Part shown: piece by piece, positions 7,311 to 14,235 of the stretch | Numbering within the stretch: the first letter of the stretch is position 1 | Layout of the letters: every line of letters starts with the position of its first letter | Assembly: GCA_028679495.1 (NCBI GenBank) | Contig: JAJRBK010000018.1 | Coordinates: forward strand, 1 to 34,214 | Direction of reading: 5' to 3' | From: Methanobacteriota archaeon | GTDB taxonomy: Archaea > Halobacteriota > Bog-38 > Methanoflorentales > Methanoflorentaceae | Length of the DNA: 34,214 nt | Made by a program: the position numbers and the translations under genes | The notes under the pieces: model-generated | Database searches by the model: none | What the model saw: the letters and a program-made list of their open reading frames with translations, nothing else | Told to the model about the DNA's origin: nothing

Positions 7311-8270
7311 ATGAAAATTGCTGTAGCTGAGGGAGACGGGATTGGAAAAGAGGTAGTGCCTCCATGTATTGACGTGCTAGAGCTACTGCTCGAAGACGTA
7401 GAGTTCATAACGGTCGAAATCGGCTATGCCAAGTGGATGCGAGAAGGCCTGCCGATAACCGAGGAGGACATTGAGCTAATTAAACAAGCCGATTGTATGC
7501 TCGCTGGTGCTGTGACGAGCGTTCCAGGTCATAGTGTCGTTGTGCGTTTGAGAAAAGCGTTTGACCTCTTTGCAAACCTTAGACCGTTCACATCTTACGC
7601 CTTAACTCCGTATGGATTAGATCTTATTATGATAAGAGAGAATTTGGAAGGGCTGTACTTCGGGAAGGAGGAGCTCTCGCCTGATCGAGCGGTGACAGAG
7701 CGCGTGATAACGCGGTCGAACACTGAGCGGCTAGCAACGTTCGCGAGTGCCTTAGAGGGCGTAGAGATGGTAACAATCGTTCACAAGGCGAATGTACTAA
7801 AATCCGATGTGCTCTTTCGAGACGTCTGTGCGCGTGTTTTGCAGAAGCATGGCGTTCGTTACAATGAGATGTATGTTGATGCAGCTGCATATAACCTGAT
7901 CAAACACCCAGATAAGTTCAGTTGTATCCTGACGTCAAATTTATTTGGTGATATTCTCTCTGATGAGGCTGCTGCACTCGTTGGAAGCCTTGGTCTTTGT
8001 CCAAGTGCTAACATCGGGCCTGATTTTGCTGTTTTCGAACCAATACACGGATCTGCACCAGATCTTGCGGGAACGGGAAGAGCAAACCCCATCGGTGCCA
8101 TACTAAGTGCTAAGATGTTACTTGAATGGAGCGGTCAGTACGATAAGGCAGCATTGATAGACGCTTCGGTTAGGCAAACGCTAAAAAATGGCATTATGAC
8201 CCCCGATCTTGGCGGAAAAAGTTCAACGGCTGACGTCGCTCACGAAATTGTTCGTATCATAGAAGGATAG
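7311..8270 (+). CDS. aksF: Homoisocitrate dehydrogenase family protein
   Basis: A 319-residue beta-decarboxylating dehydrogenase (isocitrate/isopropylmalate/homoisocitrate family). It uses NAD(P) to oxidise and decarboxylate the isohomocitrate produced by AksD/AksE. The N-terminus KIAVAEGDGIGKEVVP is typical. Substrate arginines occur at 79/81, 91 and 109 (VVRLRKAFDLFANLRP and RENLEGLY). The catalytic Lys is in VHKANVLK. The metal Asp residues are in YVDAAAYNL and LFGDILSDEAAALVGSLG. GSAPDLAGTGRANPIG is the cofactor loop. The length is slightly short for the family (about 330-350), as is common for archaeal AksF. It follows aksE by 46 bases and precedes the next gene by one base. LeuB activity cannot be excluded from sequence. 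Confidence 0.88.
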   Translation: MKIAVAEGDGIGKEVVPPCIDVLELLLEDVEFITVEIGYAKWMREGLPITEEDIELIKQADCMLAGAVTSVPGHSVVVRLRKAFDLFANLRPFTSYALTPYGLDLIMIRENLEGLYFGKEELSPDRAVTERVITRSNTERLATFASALEGVEMVTIVHKANVLKSDVLFRDVCARVLQKHGVRYNEMYVDAAAYNLIKHPDKFSCILTSNLFGDILSDEAAALVGSLGLCPSANIGPDFAVFEPIHGSAPDLAGTGRANPIGAILSAKMLLEWSGQYDKAALIDASVRQTLKNGIMTPDLGGKSSTADVAHEIVRIIEG

Positions 8271-8271
8271 T

Positions 8272-9105
8272 ATGATCTTTCCAGATCACTGCCGACTCGT
8301 CGGTGTTAGAGAGAGTGTAGACAGCGCCTTAGCGCCCGAGATCGGCGAACAGATCTATTTTTCATCGCGCTACCTAGTAGTCTTTCAACGAGGGGAGGCG
8401 GCGGTGTATGAAATCAAATCCAAGGGGCGGGGGCTCTTAAGAACGATTACAAGCGTTAGTGAAATCGCAGGCTTTGACAAAACAATGGTACACAAGCGCA
8501 AGGTCGATATTTTTAACAGAGGCAAGCTCATCCAAAAAGCGCATCGATTATGTAAAGGTTCTGTAAAAGCAGTTGTTTTCCAGGGCTTTGACCTTCATTG
8601 GACGTTTATCTACGAACCAGATCTAAGCAGCGTCATTAAAATAGAGGTCTTCGACGTAATCCCCCCCGAGCCAGCATATCTTATTGGCCTTATAGAAAAG
8701 CTTGACAATGCTGGCGTTTTTGGAGACTTGTGTATATCGTTCAAGCCTATCGTTCACGACCTGCGCAGCTTGCGCAATGCAACAATTTACCCGTGCTCCG
8801 CGTCTGACCTCGGATCAAACCACCTTAACGAACGTGATGTAAACGTTGAGCAGGAGAACGTTTTGCTCGGATGCGACATCTCGAGACAAGTTTTTGAGGA
8901 GCGGTTTGAGGGAGTGCAATTTGACCATGTTGACATGTGTCCGACAAAATCAGTGCAGCCTCACGAGCCTTTCATCATAAAATGCTGCAAATCTGCCAGA
9001 GTTGGACCCACGGAGCTTTGCGGACAGAAAGGCTATATCGTTCACTGGGGAGCAAATGCTTTCGAGATCGTCACTGCGGTGAGGGCTCTTATTGAATCGT
9101 TATAA
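8272..9105 (+). CDS. Unrecognised cysteine-rich protein, third gene of the aksE-aksF operon
   Basis: A 277-residue protein that I cannot assign to a characterised family. It is soluble, with no signal or membrane segment. The N-terminal part is beta-rich, with a basic patch around 70-95 (KTMVHKRKVDI, KLIQKAHRLCK). The C-terminal 110 residues hold cysteines at 175, 201, 223, 238, 239 and 250, with conserved-looking segments DMCPTKSVQPHEPF and CGQKGYIVHWGANAFEIV. These could bind a metal or take part in sulfur chemistry. It starts one base after the aksF stop, with AGAAGG inside aksF as ribosome binding site, so it is translationally tied to aksE-aksF. By context it is a candidate for a later step or for regulation of coenzyme B synthesis. 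That is inference only. Confidence 0.8.
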   Translation: MIFPDHCRLVGVRESVDSALAPEIGEQIYFSSRYLVVFQRGEAAVYEIKSKGRGLLRTITSVSEIAGFDKTMVHKRKVDIFNRGKLIQKAHRLCKGSVKAVVFQGFDLHWTFIYEPDLSSVIKIEVFDVIPPEPAYLIGLIEKLDNAGVFGDLCISFKPIVHDLRSLRNATIYPCSASDLGSNHLNERDVNVEQENVLLGCDISRQVFEERFEGVQFDHVDMCPTKSVQPHEPFIIKCCKSARVGPTELCGQKGYIVHWGANAFEIVTAVRALIESL

Positions 9106-9144
9106 TTGCTTTAAAATTCGTTAGCCAAAGCTGGCAAAGAACCA

Positions 9145-9246
9145 TGCGGAGGGAGGGATTCGAACCCACGAATGCCTTCGCAACAGGATGTCTTAAACTG
9201 TAGTCCCTTAAGTCCTGCGCCTTTGACCTGGCTTGGCTACCTCCGC
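9145..9246 (-). tRNA. tRNA-Leu (anticodon TAA) with intron
   Basis: Acceptor arm GCGGAGG/CCTCCGC with discriminator A, a D arm of the Leu type and a long variable arm (TGC-GAAG-GCA). The anticodon stem is CAGGA/TCCTG. The loop is interrupted after CTTAAG by about 17 bases (roughly 9190-9206), the standard archaeal 37/38 intron position. The intron contains TTAAG, which can pair with the CTTAA of the anticodon loop as in a bulge-helix-bulge splice site. The mature length would be 85. The T stem GTGGG/CCCTC has one T-T mismatch. No CCA is encoded. Confidence 0.9.
9190..9206 (-). other. Predicted 17-base intron of tRNA-Leu(TAA)
   Basis: Removing these bases restores a 7-base anticodon loop CTTAAGA closed by a perfect 5-bp stem. 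The boundaries are inferred from the canonical 37/38 position and could shift by one or two bases. Confidence 0.7.
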
Positions 9247-9270
9247 TTCACCTTTAAATAACACGCGATG

Positions 9271-9278
9271 TTATAAAA
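9271..9278 (-). promoter_or_regulatory. TATA box for tRNA-Leu(TAA)
   Basis: TTTTATAA on the minus strand is centred about 28 bases before the tRNA 5' end at 9246, so transcription may start at or very near the mature 5' end. Confidence 0.55.
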
Positions 9279-9391
9279 GCTGTTTTATGCAGGCCCCTCA
9301 GTATGCTCACAATTGACGCATCCGATTCGATATCAAAACACCCTGCCTAACCGGAGCGTCCCAAACGACAAAACACCGCTCGAACAGATTA

Positions 9392-9415
9392 TTAAACGTT
9401 CGCTTAAACGTTCGC
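9392..9415. repeat. Two tandem copies of a 12-bp repeat
   Basis: TTAAACGTTCGC occurs twice back to back without a mismatch. Function unknown. It includes AACGTT, a 6-bp palindrome, in each copy. Confidence 0.8.
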
Positions 9416-9592
9416 TCGTACAGTCATACAGCTCGCGCAGCGCGTCTCGCCACAACTGTTGATTCCATTTCCTATACGGGCTTCGTTCCATAGTATAACA
9501 AAACGGTTACGAGCTACTTAAGTCTTACACCTTTTAGAACAGACGCTTAAAAGAACGATGGCATGAAAAACCCAACTTAGCAAACAAAAAGA

Positions 9593-9686
9593 TGCTCCGG
9601 TCGGGATTTGAACCCGAGTCGTTGGCTCACTTCGCTTAACAAAGCTCGAAAGGCCAACATGATTGGCCGTGCTACACTACCGGAGC
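9593..9686 (-). tRNA. tRNA-Glu (anticodon TTC) with intron
   Basis: Acceptor arm GCTCCGG/CCGGAGC with discriminator A, anticodon stem TTGGC/GCCAA and T loop TTCAAAT. The anticodon loop CTTTCG is followed by about 19 intron bases before the last loop A, so the intron is at the 37/38 position (about 9628-9646). The intron contains CGAAG, able to pair with the TTTCG of the anticodon side. Mature length 75. No CCA is encoded. Confidence 0.9.
9628..9646 (-). other. Predicted 19-base intron of tRNA-Glu(TTC)
   Basis: Excision leaves the 7-base loop CTTTCGA with anticodon TTC and a perfect anticodon stem. The boundary is inferred from the canonical intron position. Confidence 0.7.
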
Positions 9687-9977
9687 AATACTTATCAGGA
9701 CAAAGCTCATCACACGCTCTTTTTCCTCAACACGCTCGCTGGATACGATGAGCTTCATAAATATATGTGTTTCTGACACGGCAGGTATTATTTTGTATTA
9801 TATATTATCGTATAATCTGAGGTTATCGAGGTCGCTAGGTGGATGCTGTATACATTGCTACTGAGCAAGTCCGCGATTCTCAAATTTGATGCAACGAGCT
9901 CTCATGAAAACGGTCTTAAGCTAGCACGTTTATCAGGTATCGACCGTTTTAGATACGCCAAAGCTCGGTAAAGACCC
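9687..9977. other. Upstream region of rmlB, AT-rich block and inverted repeat
   Basis: No gene was recognised. There is an AT-rich block (about 9785-9815, with TATATATTAT-like runs) that could be a promoter with a 150-base leader. A second TATA-like TTTATC at 9929-9934 lies closer to rmlB, between the arms of an inverted repeat. Confidence 0.4.
9907..9950. promoter_or_regulatory. 9-bp inverted repeat flanking a TATA-like site before rmlB
   Basis: AAAACGGTC at 9907-9915 and GACCGTTTT at 9942-9950 are perfect reverse complements separated by 26 bases. TTTATC at 9929-9934 lies between them. The repeat could be an operator or an RNA hairpin in a longer leader. The end of the repeat is 27 bases before the rmlB ATG. 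Confidence 0.4.
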
Positions 9978-10931
9978 ATGAGATTGTTGATCACTGGCGG
10001 TGCCGGCTTCATTGGAAGCAATTTTGTTCGCTATGTTTTGAGTGAATACCCATCAGCAGAGATTATCGTACTTGATAAGCTGACGTACGCAGGCAACGTT
10101 AATAACTTGAAAGGTGTCACAGCAGATATCGAATTTATTAAAGGCGATATTTGTGAAAAACGGGTTGTAGACCGATCGGTGCGCGACTGTGAAAGTGTTA
10201 TCAACTTTGCCGCCGAAACGCACGTCGACCGGTCAATTGTTGACGCGCAGGCATTCGTTCAGACAGATATTGGAGGGACCCAAGTCCTCCTTGAGGCTGT
10301 AAAAGAGCATCAAGTTAAACAGTACATCCAAGTATCCACGGACGAAGTGTACGGGAGCATCAAAGAGGGCTCCTTTAAAGAGACAGATCCTTTAAATCCA
10401 TCTAGCCCCTATGCCGCAAGCAAAGCAGGCGCAGATTTACTCGTATTATCTTATGTGAAGACGTACGGTCTTCCTTGCGCTATCACCCGAAGCTCCAATA
10501 ACTACGGACCCTATCAGCATCCAGAGAAGCTCATACCTCACTTTGTGACGAGCGCGATTAGAAACCGTCCGCTCACCATTTATGGTCGCGGCAATAACGT
10601 GCGTGATTGGGTTCATGTTCGTGATAACTGTAACGCTATTGATCTCATTCGCCGGAAAGGCAAGAACGGGGAGATATACAACATCGGTGCAGGAAACGAA
10701 AGAAGCAACTTAGAGATCACGAAGGCAATACTGCAGCTACTTGGGAAGCCATCTACTCTGATGAGGTTTACAGTTGACCGACCCGGCCACGATTATAGGT
10801 ACTCGGTAAATTGCTCGAAGATTCAGGCTTTAGGCTGGAGACCAGAGATAGCATTCGACGAGGGCTTAGAGCAGACAATTCATTGGTACAAGGATAACGA
10901 GTGGTGGTGGACACCGCTGGTAAGCCAATAA
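9978..10931 (+). CDS. rmlB: dTDP-glucose 4,6-dehydratase
   Basis: A 317-residue extended short-chain dehydrogenase that converts dTDP-glucose to dTDP-4-keto-6-deoxyglucose, the entry to rhamnose and other deoxysugars. The N-terminal NAD motif is TGGAGFIGSNF. FAAETHVDRSI matches the RmlB substrate region. QVSTDEVYGS carries the Thr-Asp-Glu catalytic set of dehydratases. SPYAASKAGAD contains the YxxxK pair. RSSNNYGPYQHPEKLIP and GRGNNVRDWVHVRDNCNAI are strong RmlB signatures. The length is a little under the bacterial 350 but covers the domain. No rmlA, rmlC or rmlD lies in the window. It probably supplies the glycosyltransferases a few kb downstream, but it is not in their operon. Confidence 0.93.
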   Translation: MRLLITGGAGFIGSNFVRYVLSEYPSAEIIVLDKLTYAGNVNNLKGVTADIEFIKGDICEKRVVDRSVRDCESVINFAAETHVDRSIVDAQAFVQTDIGGTQVLLEAVKEHQVKQYIQVSTDEVYGSIKEGSFKETDPLNPSSPYAASKAGADLLVLSYVKTYGLPCAITRSSNNYGPYQHPEKLIPHFVTSAIRNRPLTIYGRGNNVRDWVHVRDNCNAIDLIRRKGKNGEIYNIGAGNERSNLEITKAILQLLGKPSTLMRFTVDRPGHDYRYSVNCSKIQALGWRPEIAFDEGLEQTIHWYKDNEWWWTPLVSQ

Positions 10932-10965
10932 TTAATGCAGAAGTGACGAACGATAGAGAAGAGCT

Positions 10966-11646
10966 TCAAAGAGCTGCAATGTACTCTATCATAGATTGAA
11001 ATATGGCTCTTCCGTCAGTTGAACCTAAAAGCCGGTCAGAAGCCCTTTCGGGATGCGGCATCATAGCAAGTACGTTTTTATCCAAATTCGCGATTCCTGC
11101 AATGTTATCGATCGAACCGTTCGGGTTAGCAGCCAATGTCGTGCTTCCAGCAGCGTCGACATACTTGAACACAATTTGCTCATTTTCATAGAGCTCCTGA
11201 AGTTGCTCAGGTGGCGCTACATACCGACCTTCTTTATGTGCTATTGGTATATCGATAAGCTCTTGCACATGTTTTACGAAGAGACACGTGCTGATTTTTC
11301 TTAGTCTCACCCATTTACAGACAAATTTGGGGTACTCGTTTAAGGTAAAGGTGCCAGGCACAAGCTGTGATTCTGAAAGAATTTGCGCCCCATTACATAT
11401 GCCCAAGACCGGTTTGCCGTCAGATGCCATCTCTCGTACAGACTGCATGATCTCTGTTCTAGCCGCTATTGCTCCCGCTCTCAAGTAGTCACCGTACGAA
11501 AAACCGCCTGGGATGACGACGCCGTCGAAATCTCCGAGGGTTTCCTTATACCAGACGAGCTGCGGCGTTACCCCTAAGGTATTCAAAGCCTTATACACGT
11601 CTAAATCACAATTGCTGCCGCCAAACTGAATAATAGCTATTTTCAT
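10966..11646 (-). CDS. purQ: Phosphoribosylformylglycinamidine synthase subunit PurQ
   Basis: A 226-residue class I glutamine amidotransferase subunit of FGAM synthase. It releases ammonia from glutamine for the fourth step of purine synthesis. VIPGGFSYGDYLRAGAIAA is the PurQ signature, the nucleophile Cys is in GICNGAQIL, and the His of the triad is in MMPHPERASD. The length is normal for the separate-subunit form. The ATG follows the purS stop with no gap, so the two form an operon. The purL subunit is not in the window. Confidence 0.95.
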   Translation of the reverse strand: MKIAIIQFGGSNCDLDVYKALNTLGVTPQLVWYKETLGDFDGVVIPGGFSYGDYLRAGAIAARTEIMQSVREMASDGKPVLGICNGAQILSESQLVPGTFTLNEYPKFVCKWVRLRKISTCLFVKHVQELIDIPIAHKEGRYVAPPEQLQELYENEQIVFKYVDAAGSTTLAANPNGSIDNIAGIANLDKNVLAMMPHPERASDRLLGSTDGRAIFQSMIEYIAAL

Positions 11647-11907
11647 TCAGCTTCCTGCTTTGCCGTTTATCAGCTTAATCTCATAGTCGTGTATGATAGG
11701 ATTCGCTAGCAGTTGCTGACTCATTTTTGTTGCAAGATCGATAGCGTTATCAGAGGAGTCCGCCCGAAACTCAAGCTCATAAACGGCTGCTTGCTTGATT
11801 GAATGGCAATCATATCCAAGGTGCTGAAGAGCTTTGCGTATGGTTGTCGCTTCTGGATCTAATATTCCACTTTTCAGCCTTACCGTGACCTCGGCCCTAA
11901 AAAGCAT
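11647..11907 (-). CDS. purS: Phosphoribosylformylglycinamidine synthase subunit PurS
   Basis: An 86-residue PurS, the small subunit that bridges PurQ and PurL and helps channel ammonia. It begins LFRAEVTVRLKSGILDPEATTIRKALQHLGY, the conserved start of the family (V.LK.G.LDP.G), and is of normal length. It lies directly upstream of purQ with zero spacing. TTTTAAC about 27 bases before the start is a possible TATA element for a near-leaderless transcript. Confidence 0.93.
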   Translation of the reverse strand: MLFRAEVTVRLKSGILDPEATTIRKALQHLGYDCHSIKQAAVYELEFRADSSDNAIDLATKMSQQLLANPIIHDYEIKLINGKAGS

Positions 11908-12049
11908 AGCAACTAATGCTTTATCATGTTAGTTAAAAGTTGGTATCACTGCAGGCGACGTCTCAGCAAATACCTTCGAGCTCACAAAAAAGAAGAGGAT
12001 GCGCGACAACCTATCGAACACATAAACTTGGAGCTTGTATGGAGTACGC

Positions 12050-13189
12050 GTGAAGATACTACAAGCGTCTTCTTACTTTTACCCGCATATCGGTGGGGTT
12101 GAGACCCACGTACTTGAGCTTTCACAAAACTTGCTGGACATGGGGCACGATGTTCTTGTTGTGTGTGCTCAAGCTCCGAAGTCACCGCCCTTTCAAGCCT
12201 TAGATGGCTTGTCCGTTTTTAGGCTTCCGGCCCTCGATCTTCCGTACATTCCTTACACGTGGTTTCTCCGTCGGCGTCTTTCTCCGTTTAAGGCGGACGT
12301 GATACACTCACATTACCCACCCCCCTTCATGTCTTACGGAGCGATAAAAGGCCTCCCACAGCTTCCTCACGTGCTTACATATCACTGTGACCTTGAGCTG
12401 CCTGACAAGATCGCGTCCTTAAAGATTCCAAACATAGCAAAAAAGGGCATTAAGCACATCAATATGAAACTGTACCTATCCAGCATCATGAACAGCGTAC
12501 AACGGATAATTGCGACGGCTGAATCATACGCTAGGACTTCACAAGTGCTGCGCGATTATCCTTACACAGTCATACCAAACGGTATTGGGCTCGAAGCGTT
12601 CGACAACTCAGCGAGCGAAGTATGTGGAGAACGAGAAACAAAAAAAGTGCTATTCGTTGGGCGGCTAAGCGCTGTCAAAGGAATTGACTACCTTATCGAA
12701 GCAGCTAAGCTCGTGTTAGCTCAGCAGCATGATGCCACGTTTGTGATTGTTGGAAGAGGGGAAGATGAAGAACGACTCAAAGCTCTTGCTAAAGGCCTAG
12801 GTGACCGAATTAAATTTTGTGGTCATATCTCGCGGCAGGCTCTTCTTCGACTTTATCGTACGTCGACTGTTCTCGTGCTTCCTTCGTTTACTCGACTCGA
12901 AGCTTTCGGCGTCGTCTTGCTTGAGGCGATGGCCTCTGAAACGCCGGTGATTGCTTCAAGGATTCCGGGCGTGTTAGACGTCGTGGGTGACGGCGGGATG
13001 CTGGTGCAACCTCGAGATCCGCTTCAGCTTGCAAGCGCTATTCTGGAAGTGCTTGATGATCCAAAAACAGCGAGAGCTATGGGAAGAGATGGTCGGCGGC
13101 GAGTCGAACGACACTACGATTGGAAGATCGTCTCGCGAGAGATCGTTAACGTTTATAAAGCCGCTATTGATGCGCCCACCGTGTCTTAA
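12050..13189 (+). CDS. Glycosyltransferase family 4 protein
   Basis: A 379-residue retaining GT-B glycosyltransferase. The acceptor-side loop HIGGVETHVLELSQNL (about 14-29) and the C-terminal EAFGVVLLEAMA with the E-x7-E spacing are GT4 hallmarks. LFVGRLSAVKGIDYLIEA begins the nucleotide-sugar domain. I choose the GTG at 12050, which has GGAG five bases upstream (12041-12044), over the TTG at 12035. The substrate cannot be told from sequence. Near a GT2 enzyme and a UPF0104 membrane protein on the same strand, it probably acts in lipid, S-layer or exopolysaccharide glycan assembly. Confidence 0.9.
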   Translation: MKILQASSYFYPHIGGVETHVLELSQNLLDMGHDVLVVCAQAPKSPPFQALDGLSVFRLPALDLPYIPYTWFLRRRLSPFKADVIHSHYPPPFMSYGAIKGLPQLPHVLTYHCDLELPDKIASLKIPNIAKKGIKHINMKLYLSSIMNSVQRIIATAESYARTSQVLRDYPYTVIPNGIGLEAFDNSASEVCGERETKKVLFVGRLSAVKGIDYLIEAAKLVLAQQHDATFVIVGRGEDEERLKALAKGLGDRIKFCGHISRQALLRLYRTSTVLVLPSFTRLEAFGVVLLEAMASETPVIASRIPGVLDVVGDGGMLVQPRDPLQLASAILEVLDDPKTARAMGRDGRRRVERHYDWKIVSREIVNVYKAAIDAPTVS

Positions 13190-13211
13190 CTGAACACCTC
13201 AAGAACGAGGA

Positions 13212-13220
13212 TTTAATATA
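13212..13220 (+). promoter_or_regulatory. TATA box for the GT2 gene
   Basis: TTTAATATA is centred 27 bases before the ATG at 13243, fitting a leaderless transcript. No ribosome binding site is present before the ATG. Confidence 0.5.
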
Positions 13221-13242
13221 AGTGAGTGAAATTCTCATTTAA

Positions 13243-14217
13243 ATGAAGGTTTGTGCGGTAGTTCCAGTTGCACCATTCGAACCAGTCGCTCTAATAGCAA
13301 GATCGATCGAAAGCTTAGCTGCGCTTGATTGCACTGATATCGATTTTGAAGCCTATTATATTGTGGACAGCGACGGCACGGATTACAGCTCGCTGAACAG
13401 ACTCTTCCCCCCTCACTTTCGCATGGTGATACGATTAGAGAATAGAGGTCGGCGAGCAGGCGCTATCAATGATGCCCTAAGCATACTGGAAGATGCTGAT
13501 TTGATTGCGTTATTTGATGTTGATAGCAGGCCTGATGAAGACTTCATCATCAAGTGTGTTCGTGCTTTACGTGAAGACGGTGCAGTTCTTGCGAGCGGAT
13601 GTCGATATATTACAAACAAAGTGAACACGCTGAGCAAGATTATTGCAGTAGAATACGACTTCTTTTGTGACATCTATCGCTTGTTTAACTGGTCAAAGGG
13701 ATTTATGCAATTCAATGGGGCAATAGGCCTTTCAAAAGCAGATCTTCTAAGCAAAACGACTTTCGATGAGCGATCTTCCTGCGAGGACCTAGACATGAGC
13801 CAGCGGATTTACTTATCAGGTAACCACGTAACACTGGCAAAAACACGGGTGGGGGAGCAAGCACCCACCCGTGTGCATGACTTATACAAACAGAGAGTTC
13901 GATGGTTTCGAGGGGCTTTAGAAGGGATTCGAAAGTACTTCAGACCTATATGGGGTGCACACATGTCCTTCTTGAAGAAGGGCACGTGGTTGGGCTCGGT
14001 GACAGTCCCCTTTTTTTCCTATCTGCTGATCCCTTTTATCCCACTCTACCTGAAGAGTATAAGAGAGGAAAGCGCGAACCTGAAAGAAGTCGTGAAGATT
14101 ATATTCGGCTTACTTGGATATACATGCTTGATGACCGTATGCGGAGCTGTAGCACTGGGGCAGCACCTTACAGCACGCAACTGCGAGTGGGGAGCGGTCG
14201 TCAGATCTGAAATCTGA
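13243..14217 (+). CDS. Family 2 glycosyltransferase, membrane-associated
   Basis: A 324-residue GT-A enzyme. It starts with the strand-loop CAVVPVAPFEP. The nucleotide-binding DVDSRPDEDF contains the DxD motif. SCEDLDMSQRI is the ED-type catalytic segment, and RVRWFRGALEG is the (Q/R)xxRW motif of processive or membrane GT2 enzymes. Two hydrophobic segments near the C-terminus (about 244-266 and 280-302) suggest membrane anchoring. The gene is followed 18 bases later by the UPF0104 membrane protein, so they form one unit. Its product sugar is unknown. The protein resembles dolichol-phosphate or exopolysaccharide glycosyltransferases in outline only. Confidence 0.87.
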   Translation: MKVCAVVPVAPFEPVALIARSIESLAALDCTDIDFEAYYIVDSDGTDYSSLNRLFPPHFRMVIRLENRGRRAGAINDALSILEDADLIALFDVDSRPDEDFIIKCVRALREDGAVLASGCRYITNKVNTLSKIIAVEYDFFCDIYRLFNWSKGFMQFNGAIGLSKADLLSKTTFDERSSCEDLDMSQRIYLSGNHVTLAKTRVGEQAPTRVHDLYKQRVRWFRGALEGIRKYFRPIWGAHMSFLKKGTWLGSVTVPFFSYLLIPFIPLYLKSIREESANLKEVVKIIFGLLGYTCLMTVCGAVALGQHLTARNCEWGAVVRSEI

Positions 14218-14235
14218 TAGGGATCGAGGTTCAAA

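Larger units (their letters stand above)
9251..9592. other. Intergenic region with tRNA promoter and a 12-bp tandem repeat
   Basis: I see no coding gene. It contains the tRNA-Leu(TAA) promoter on the minus strand and two exact tandem copies of TTAAACGTTCGC at 9392-9403 and 9404-9415. The remainder shows no further pattern that I can support. Confidence 0.5.

Noticed and set aside
9392..9415. Tandem 12-bp repeat as part of a CRISPR array
   Set aside because: There are only two copies, with no spacer between them and no cas genes nearby.
9750..9780. Possible C/D box sRNA (GATGA followed by CTGA)
   Set aside because: The two boxes are only about 20 bases apart, too close for a functional guide with internal boxes.
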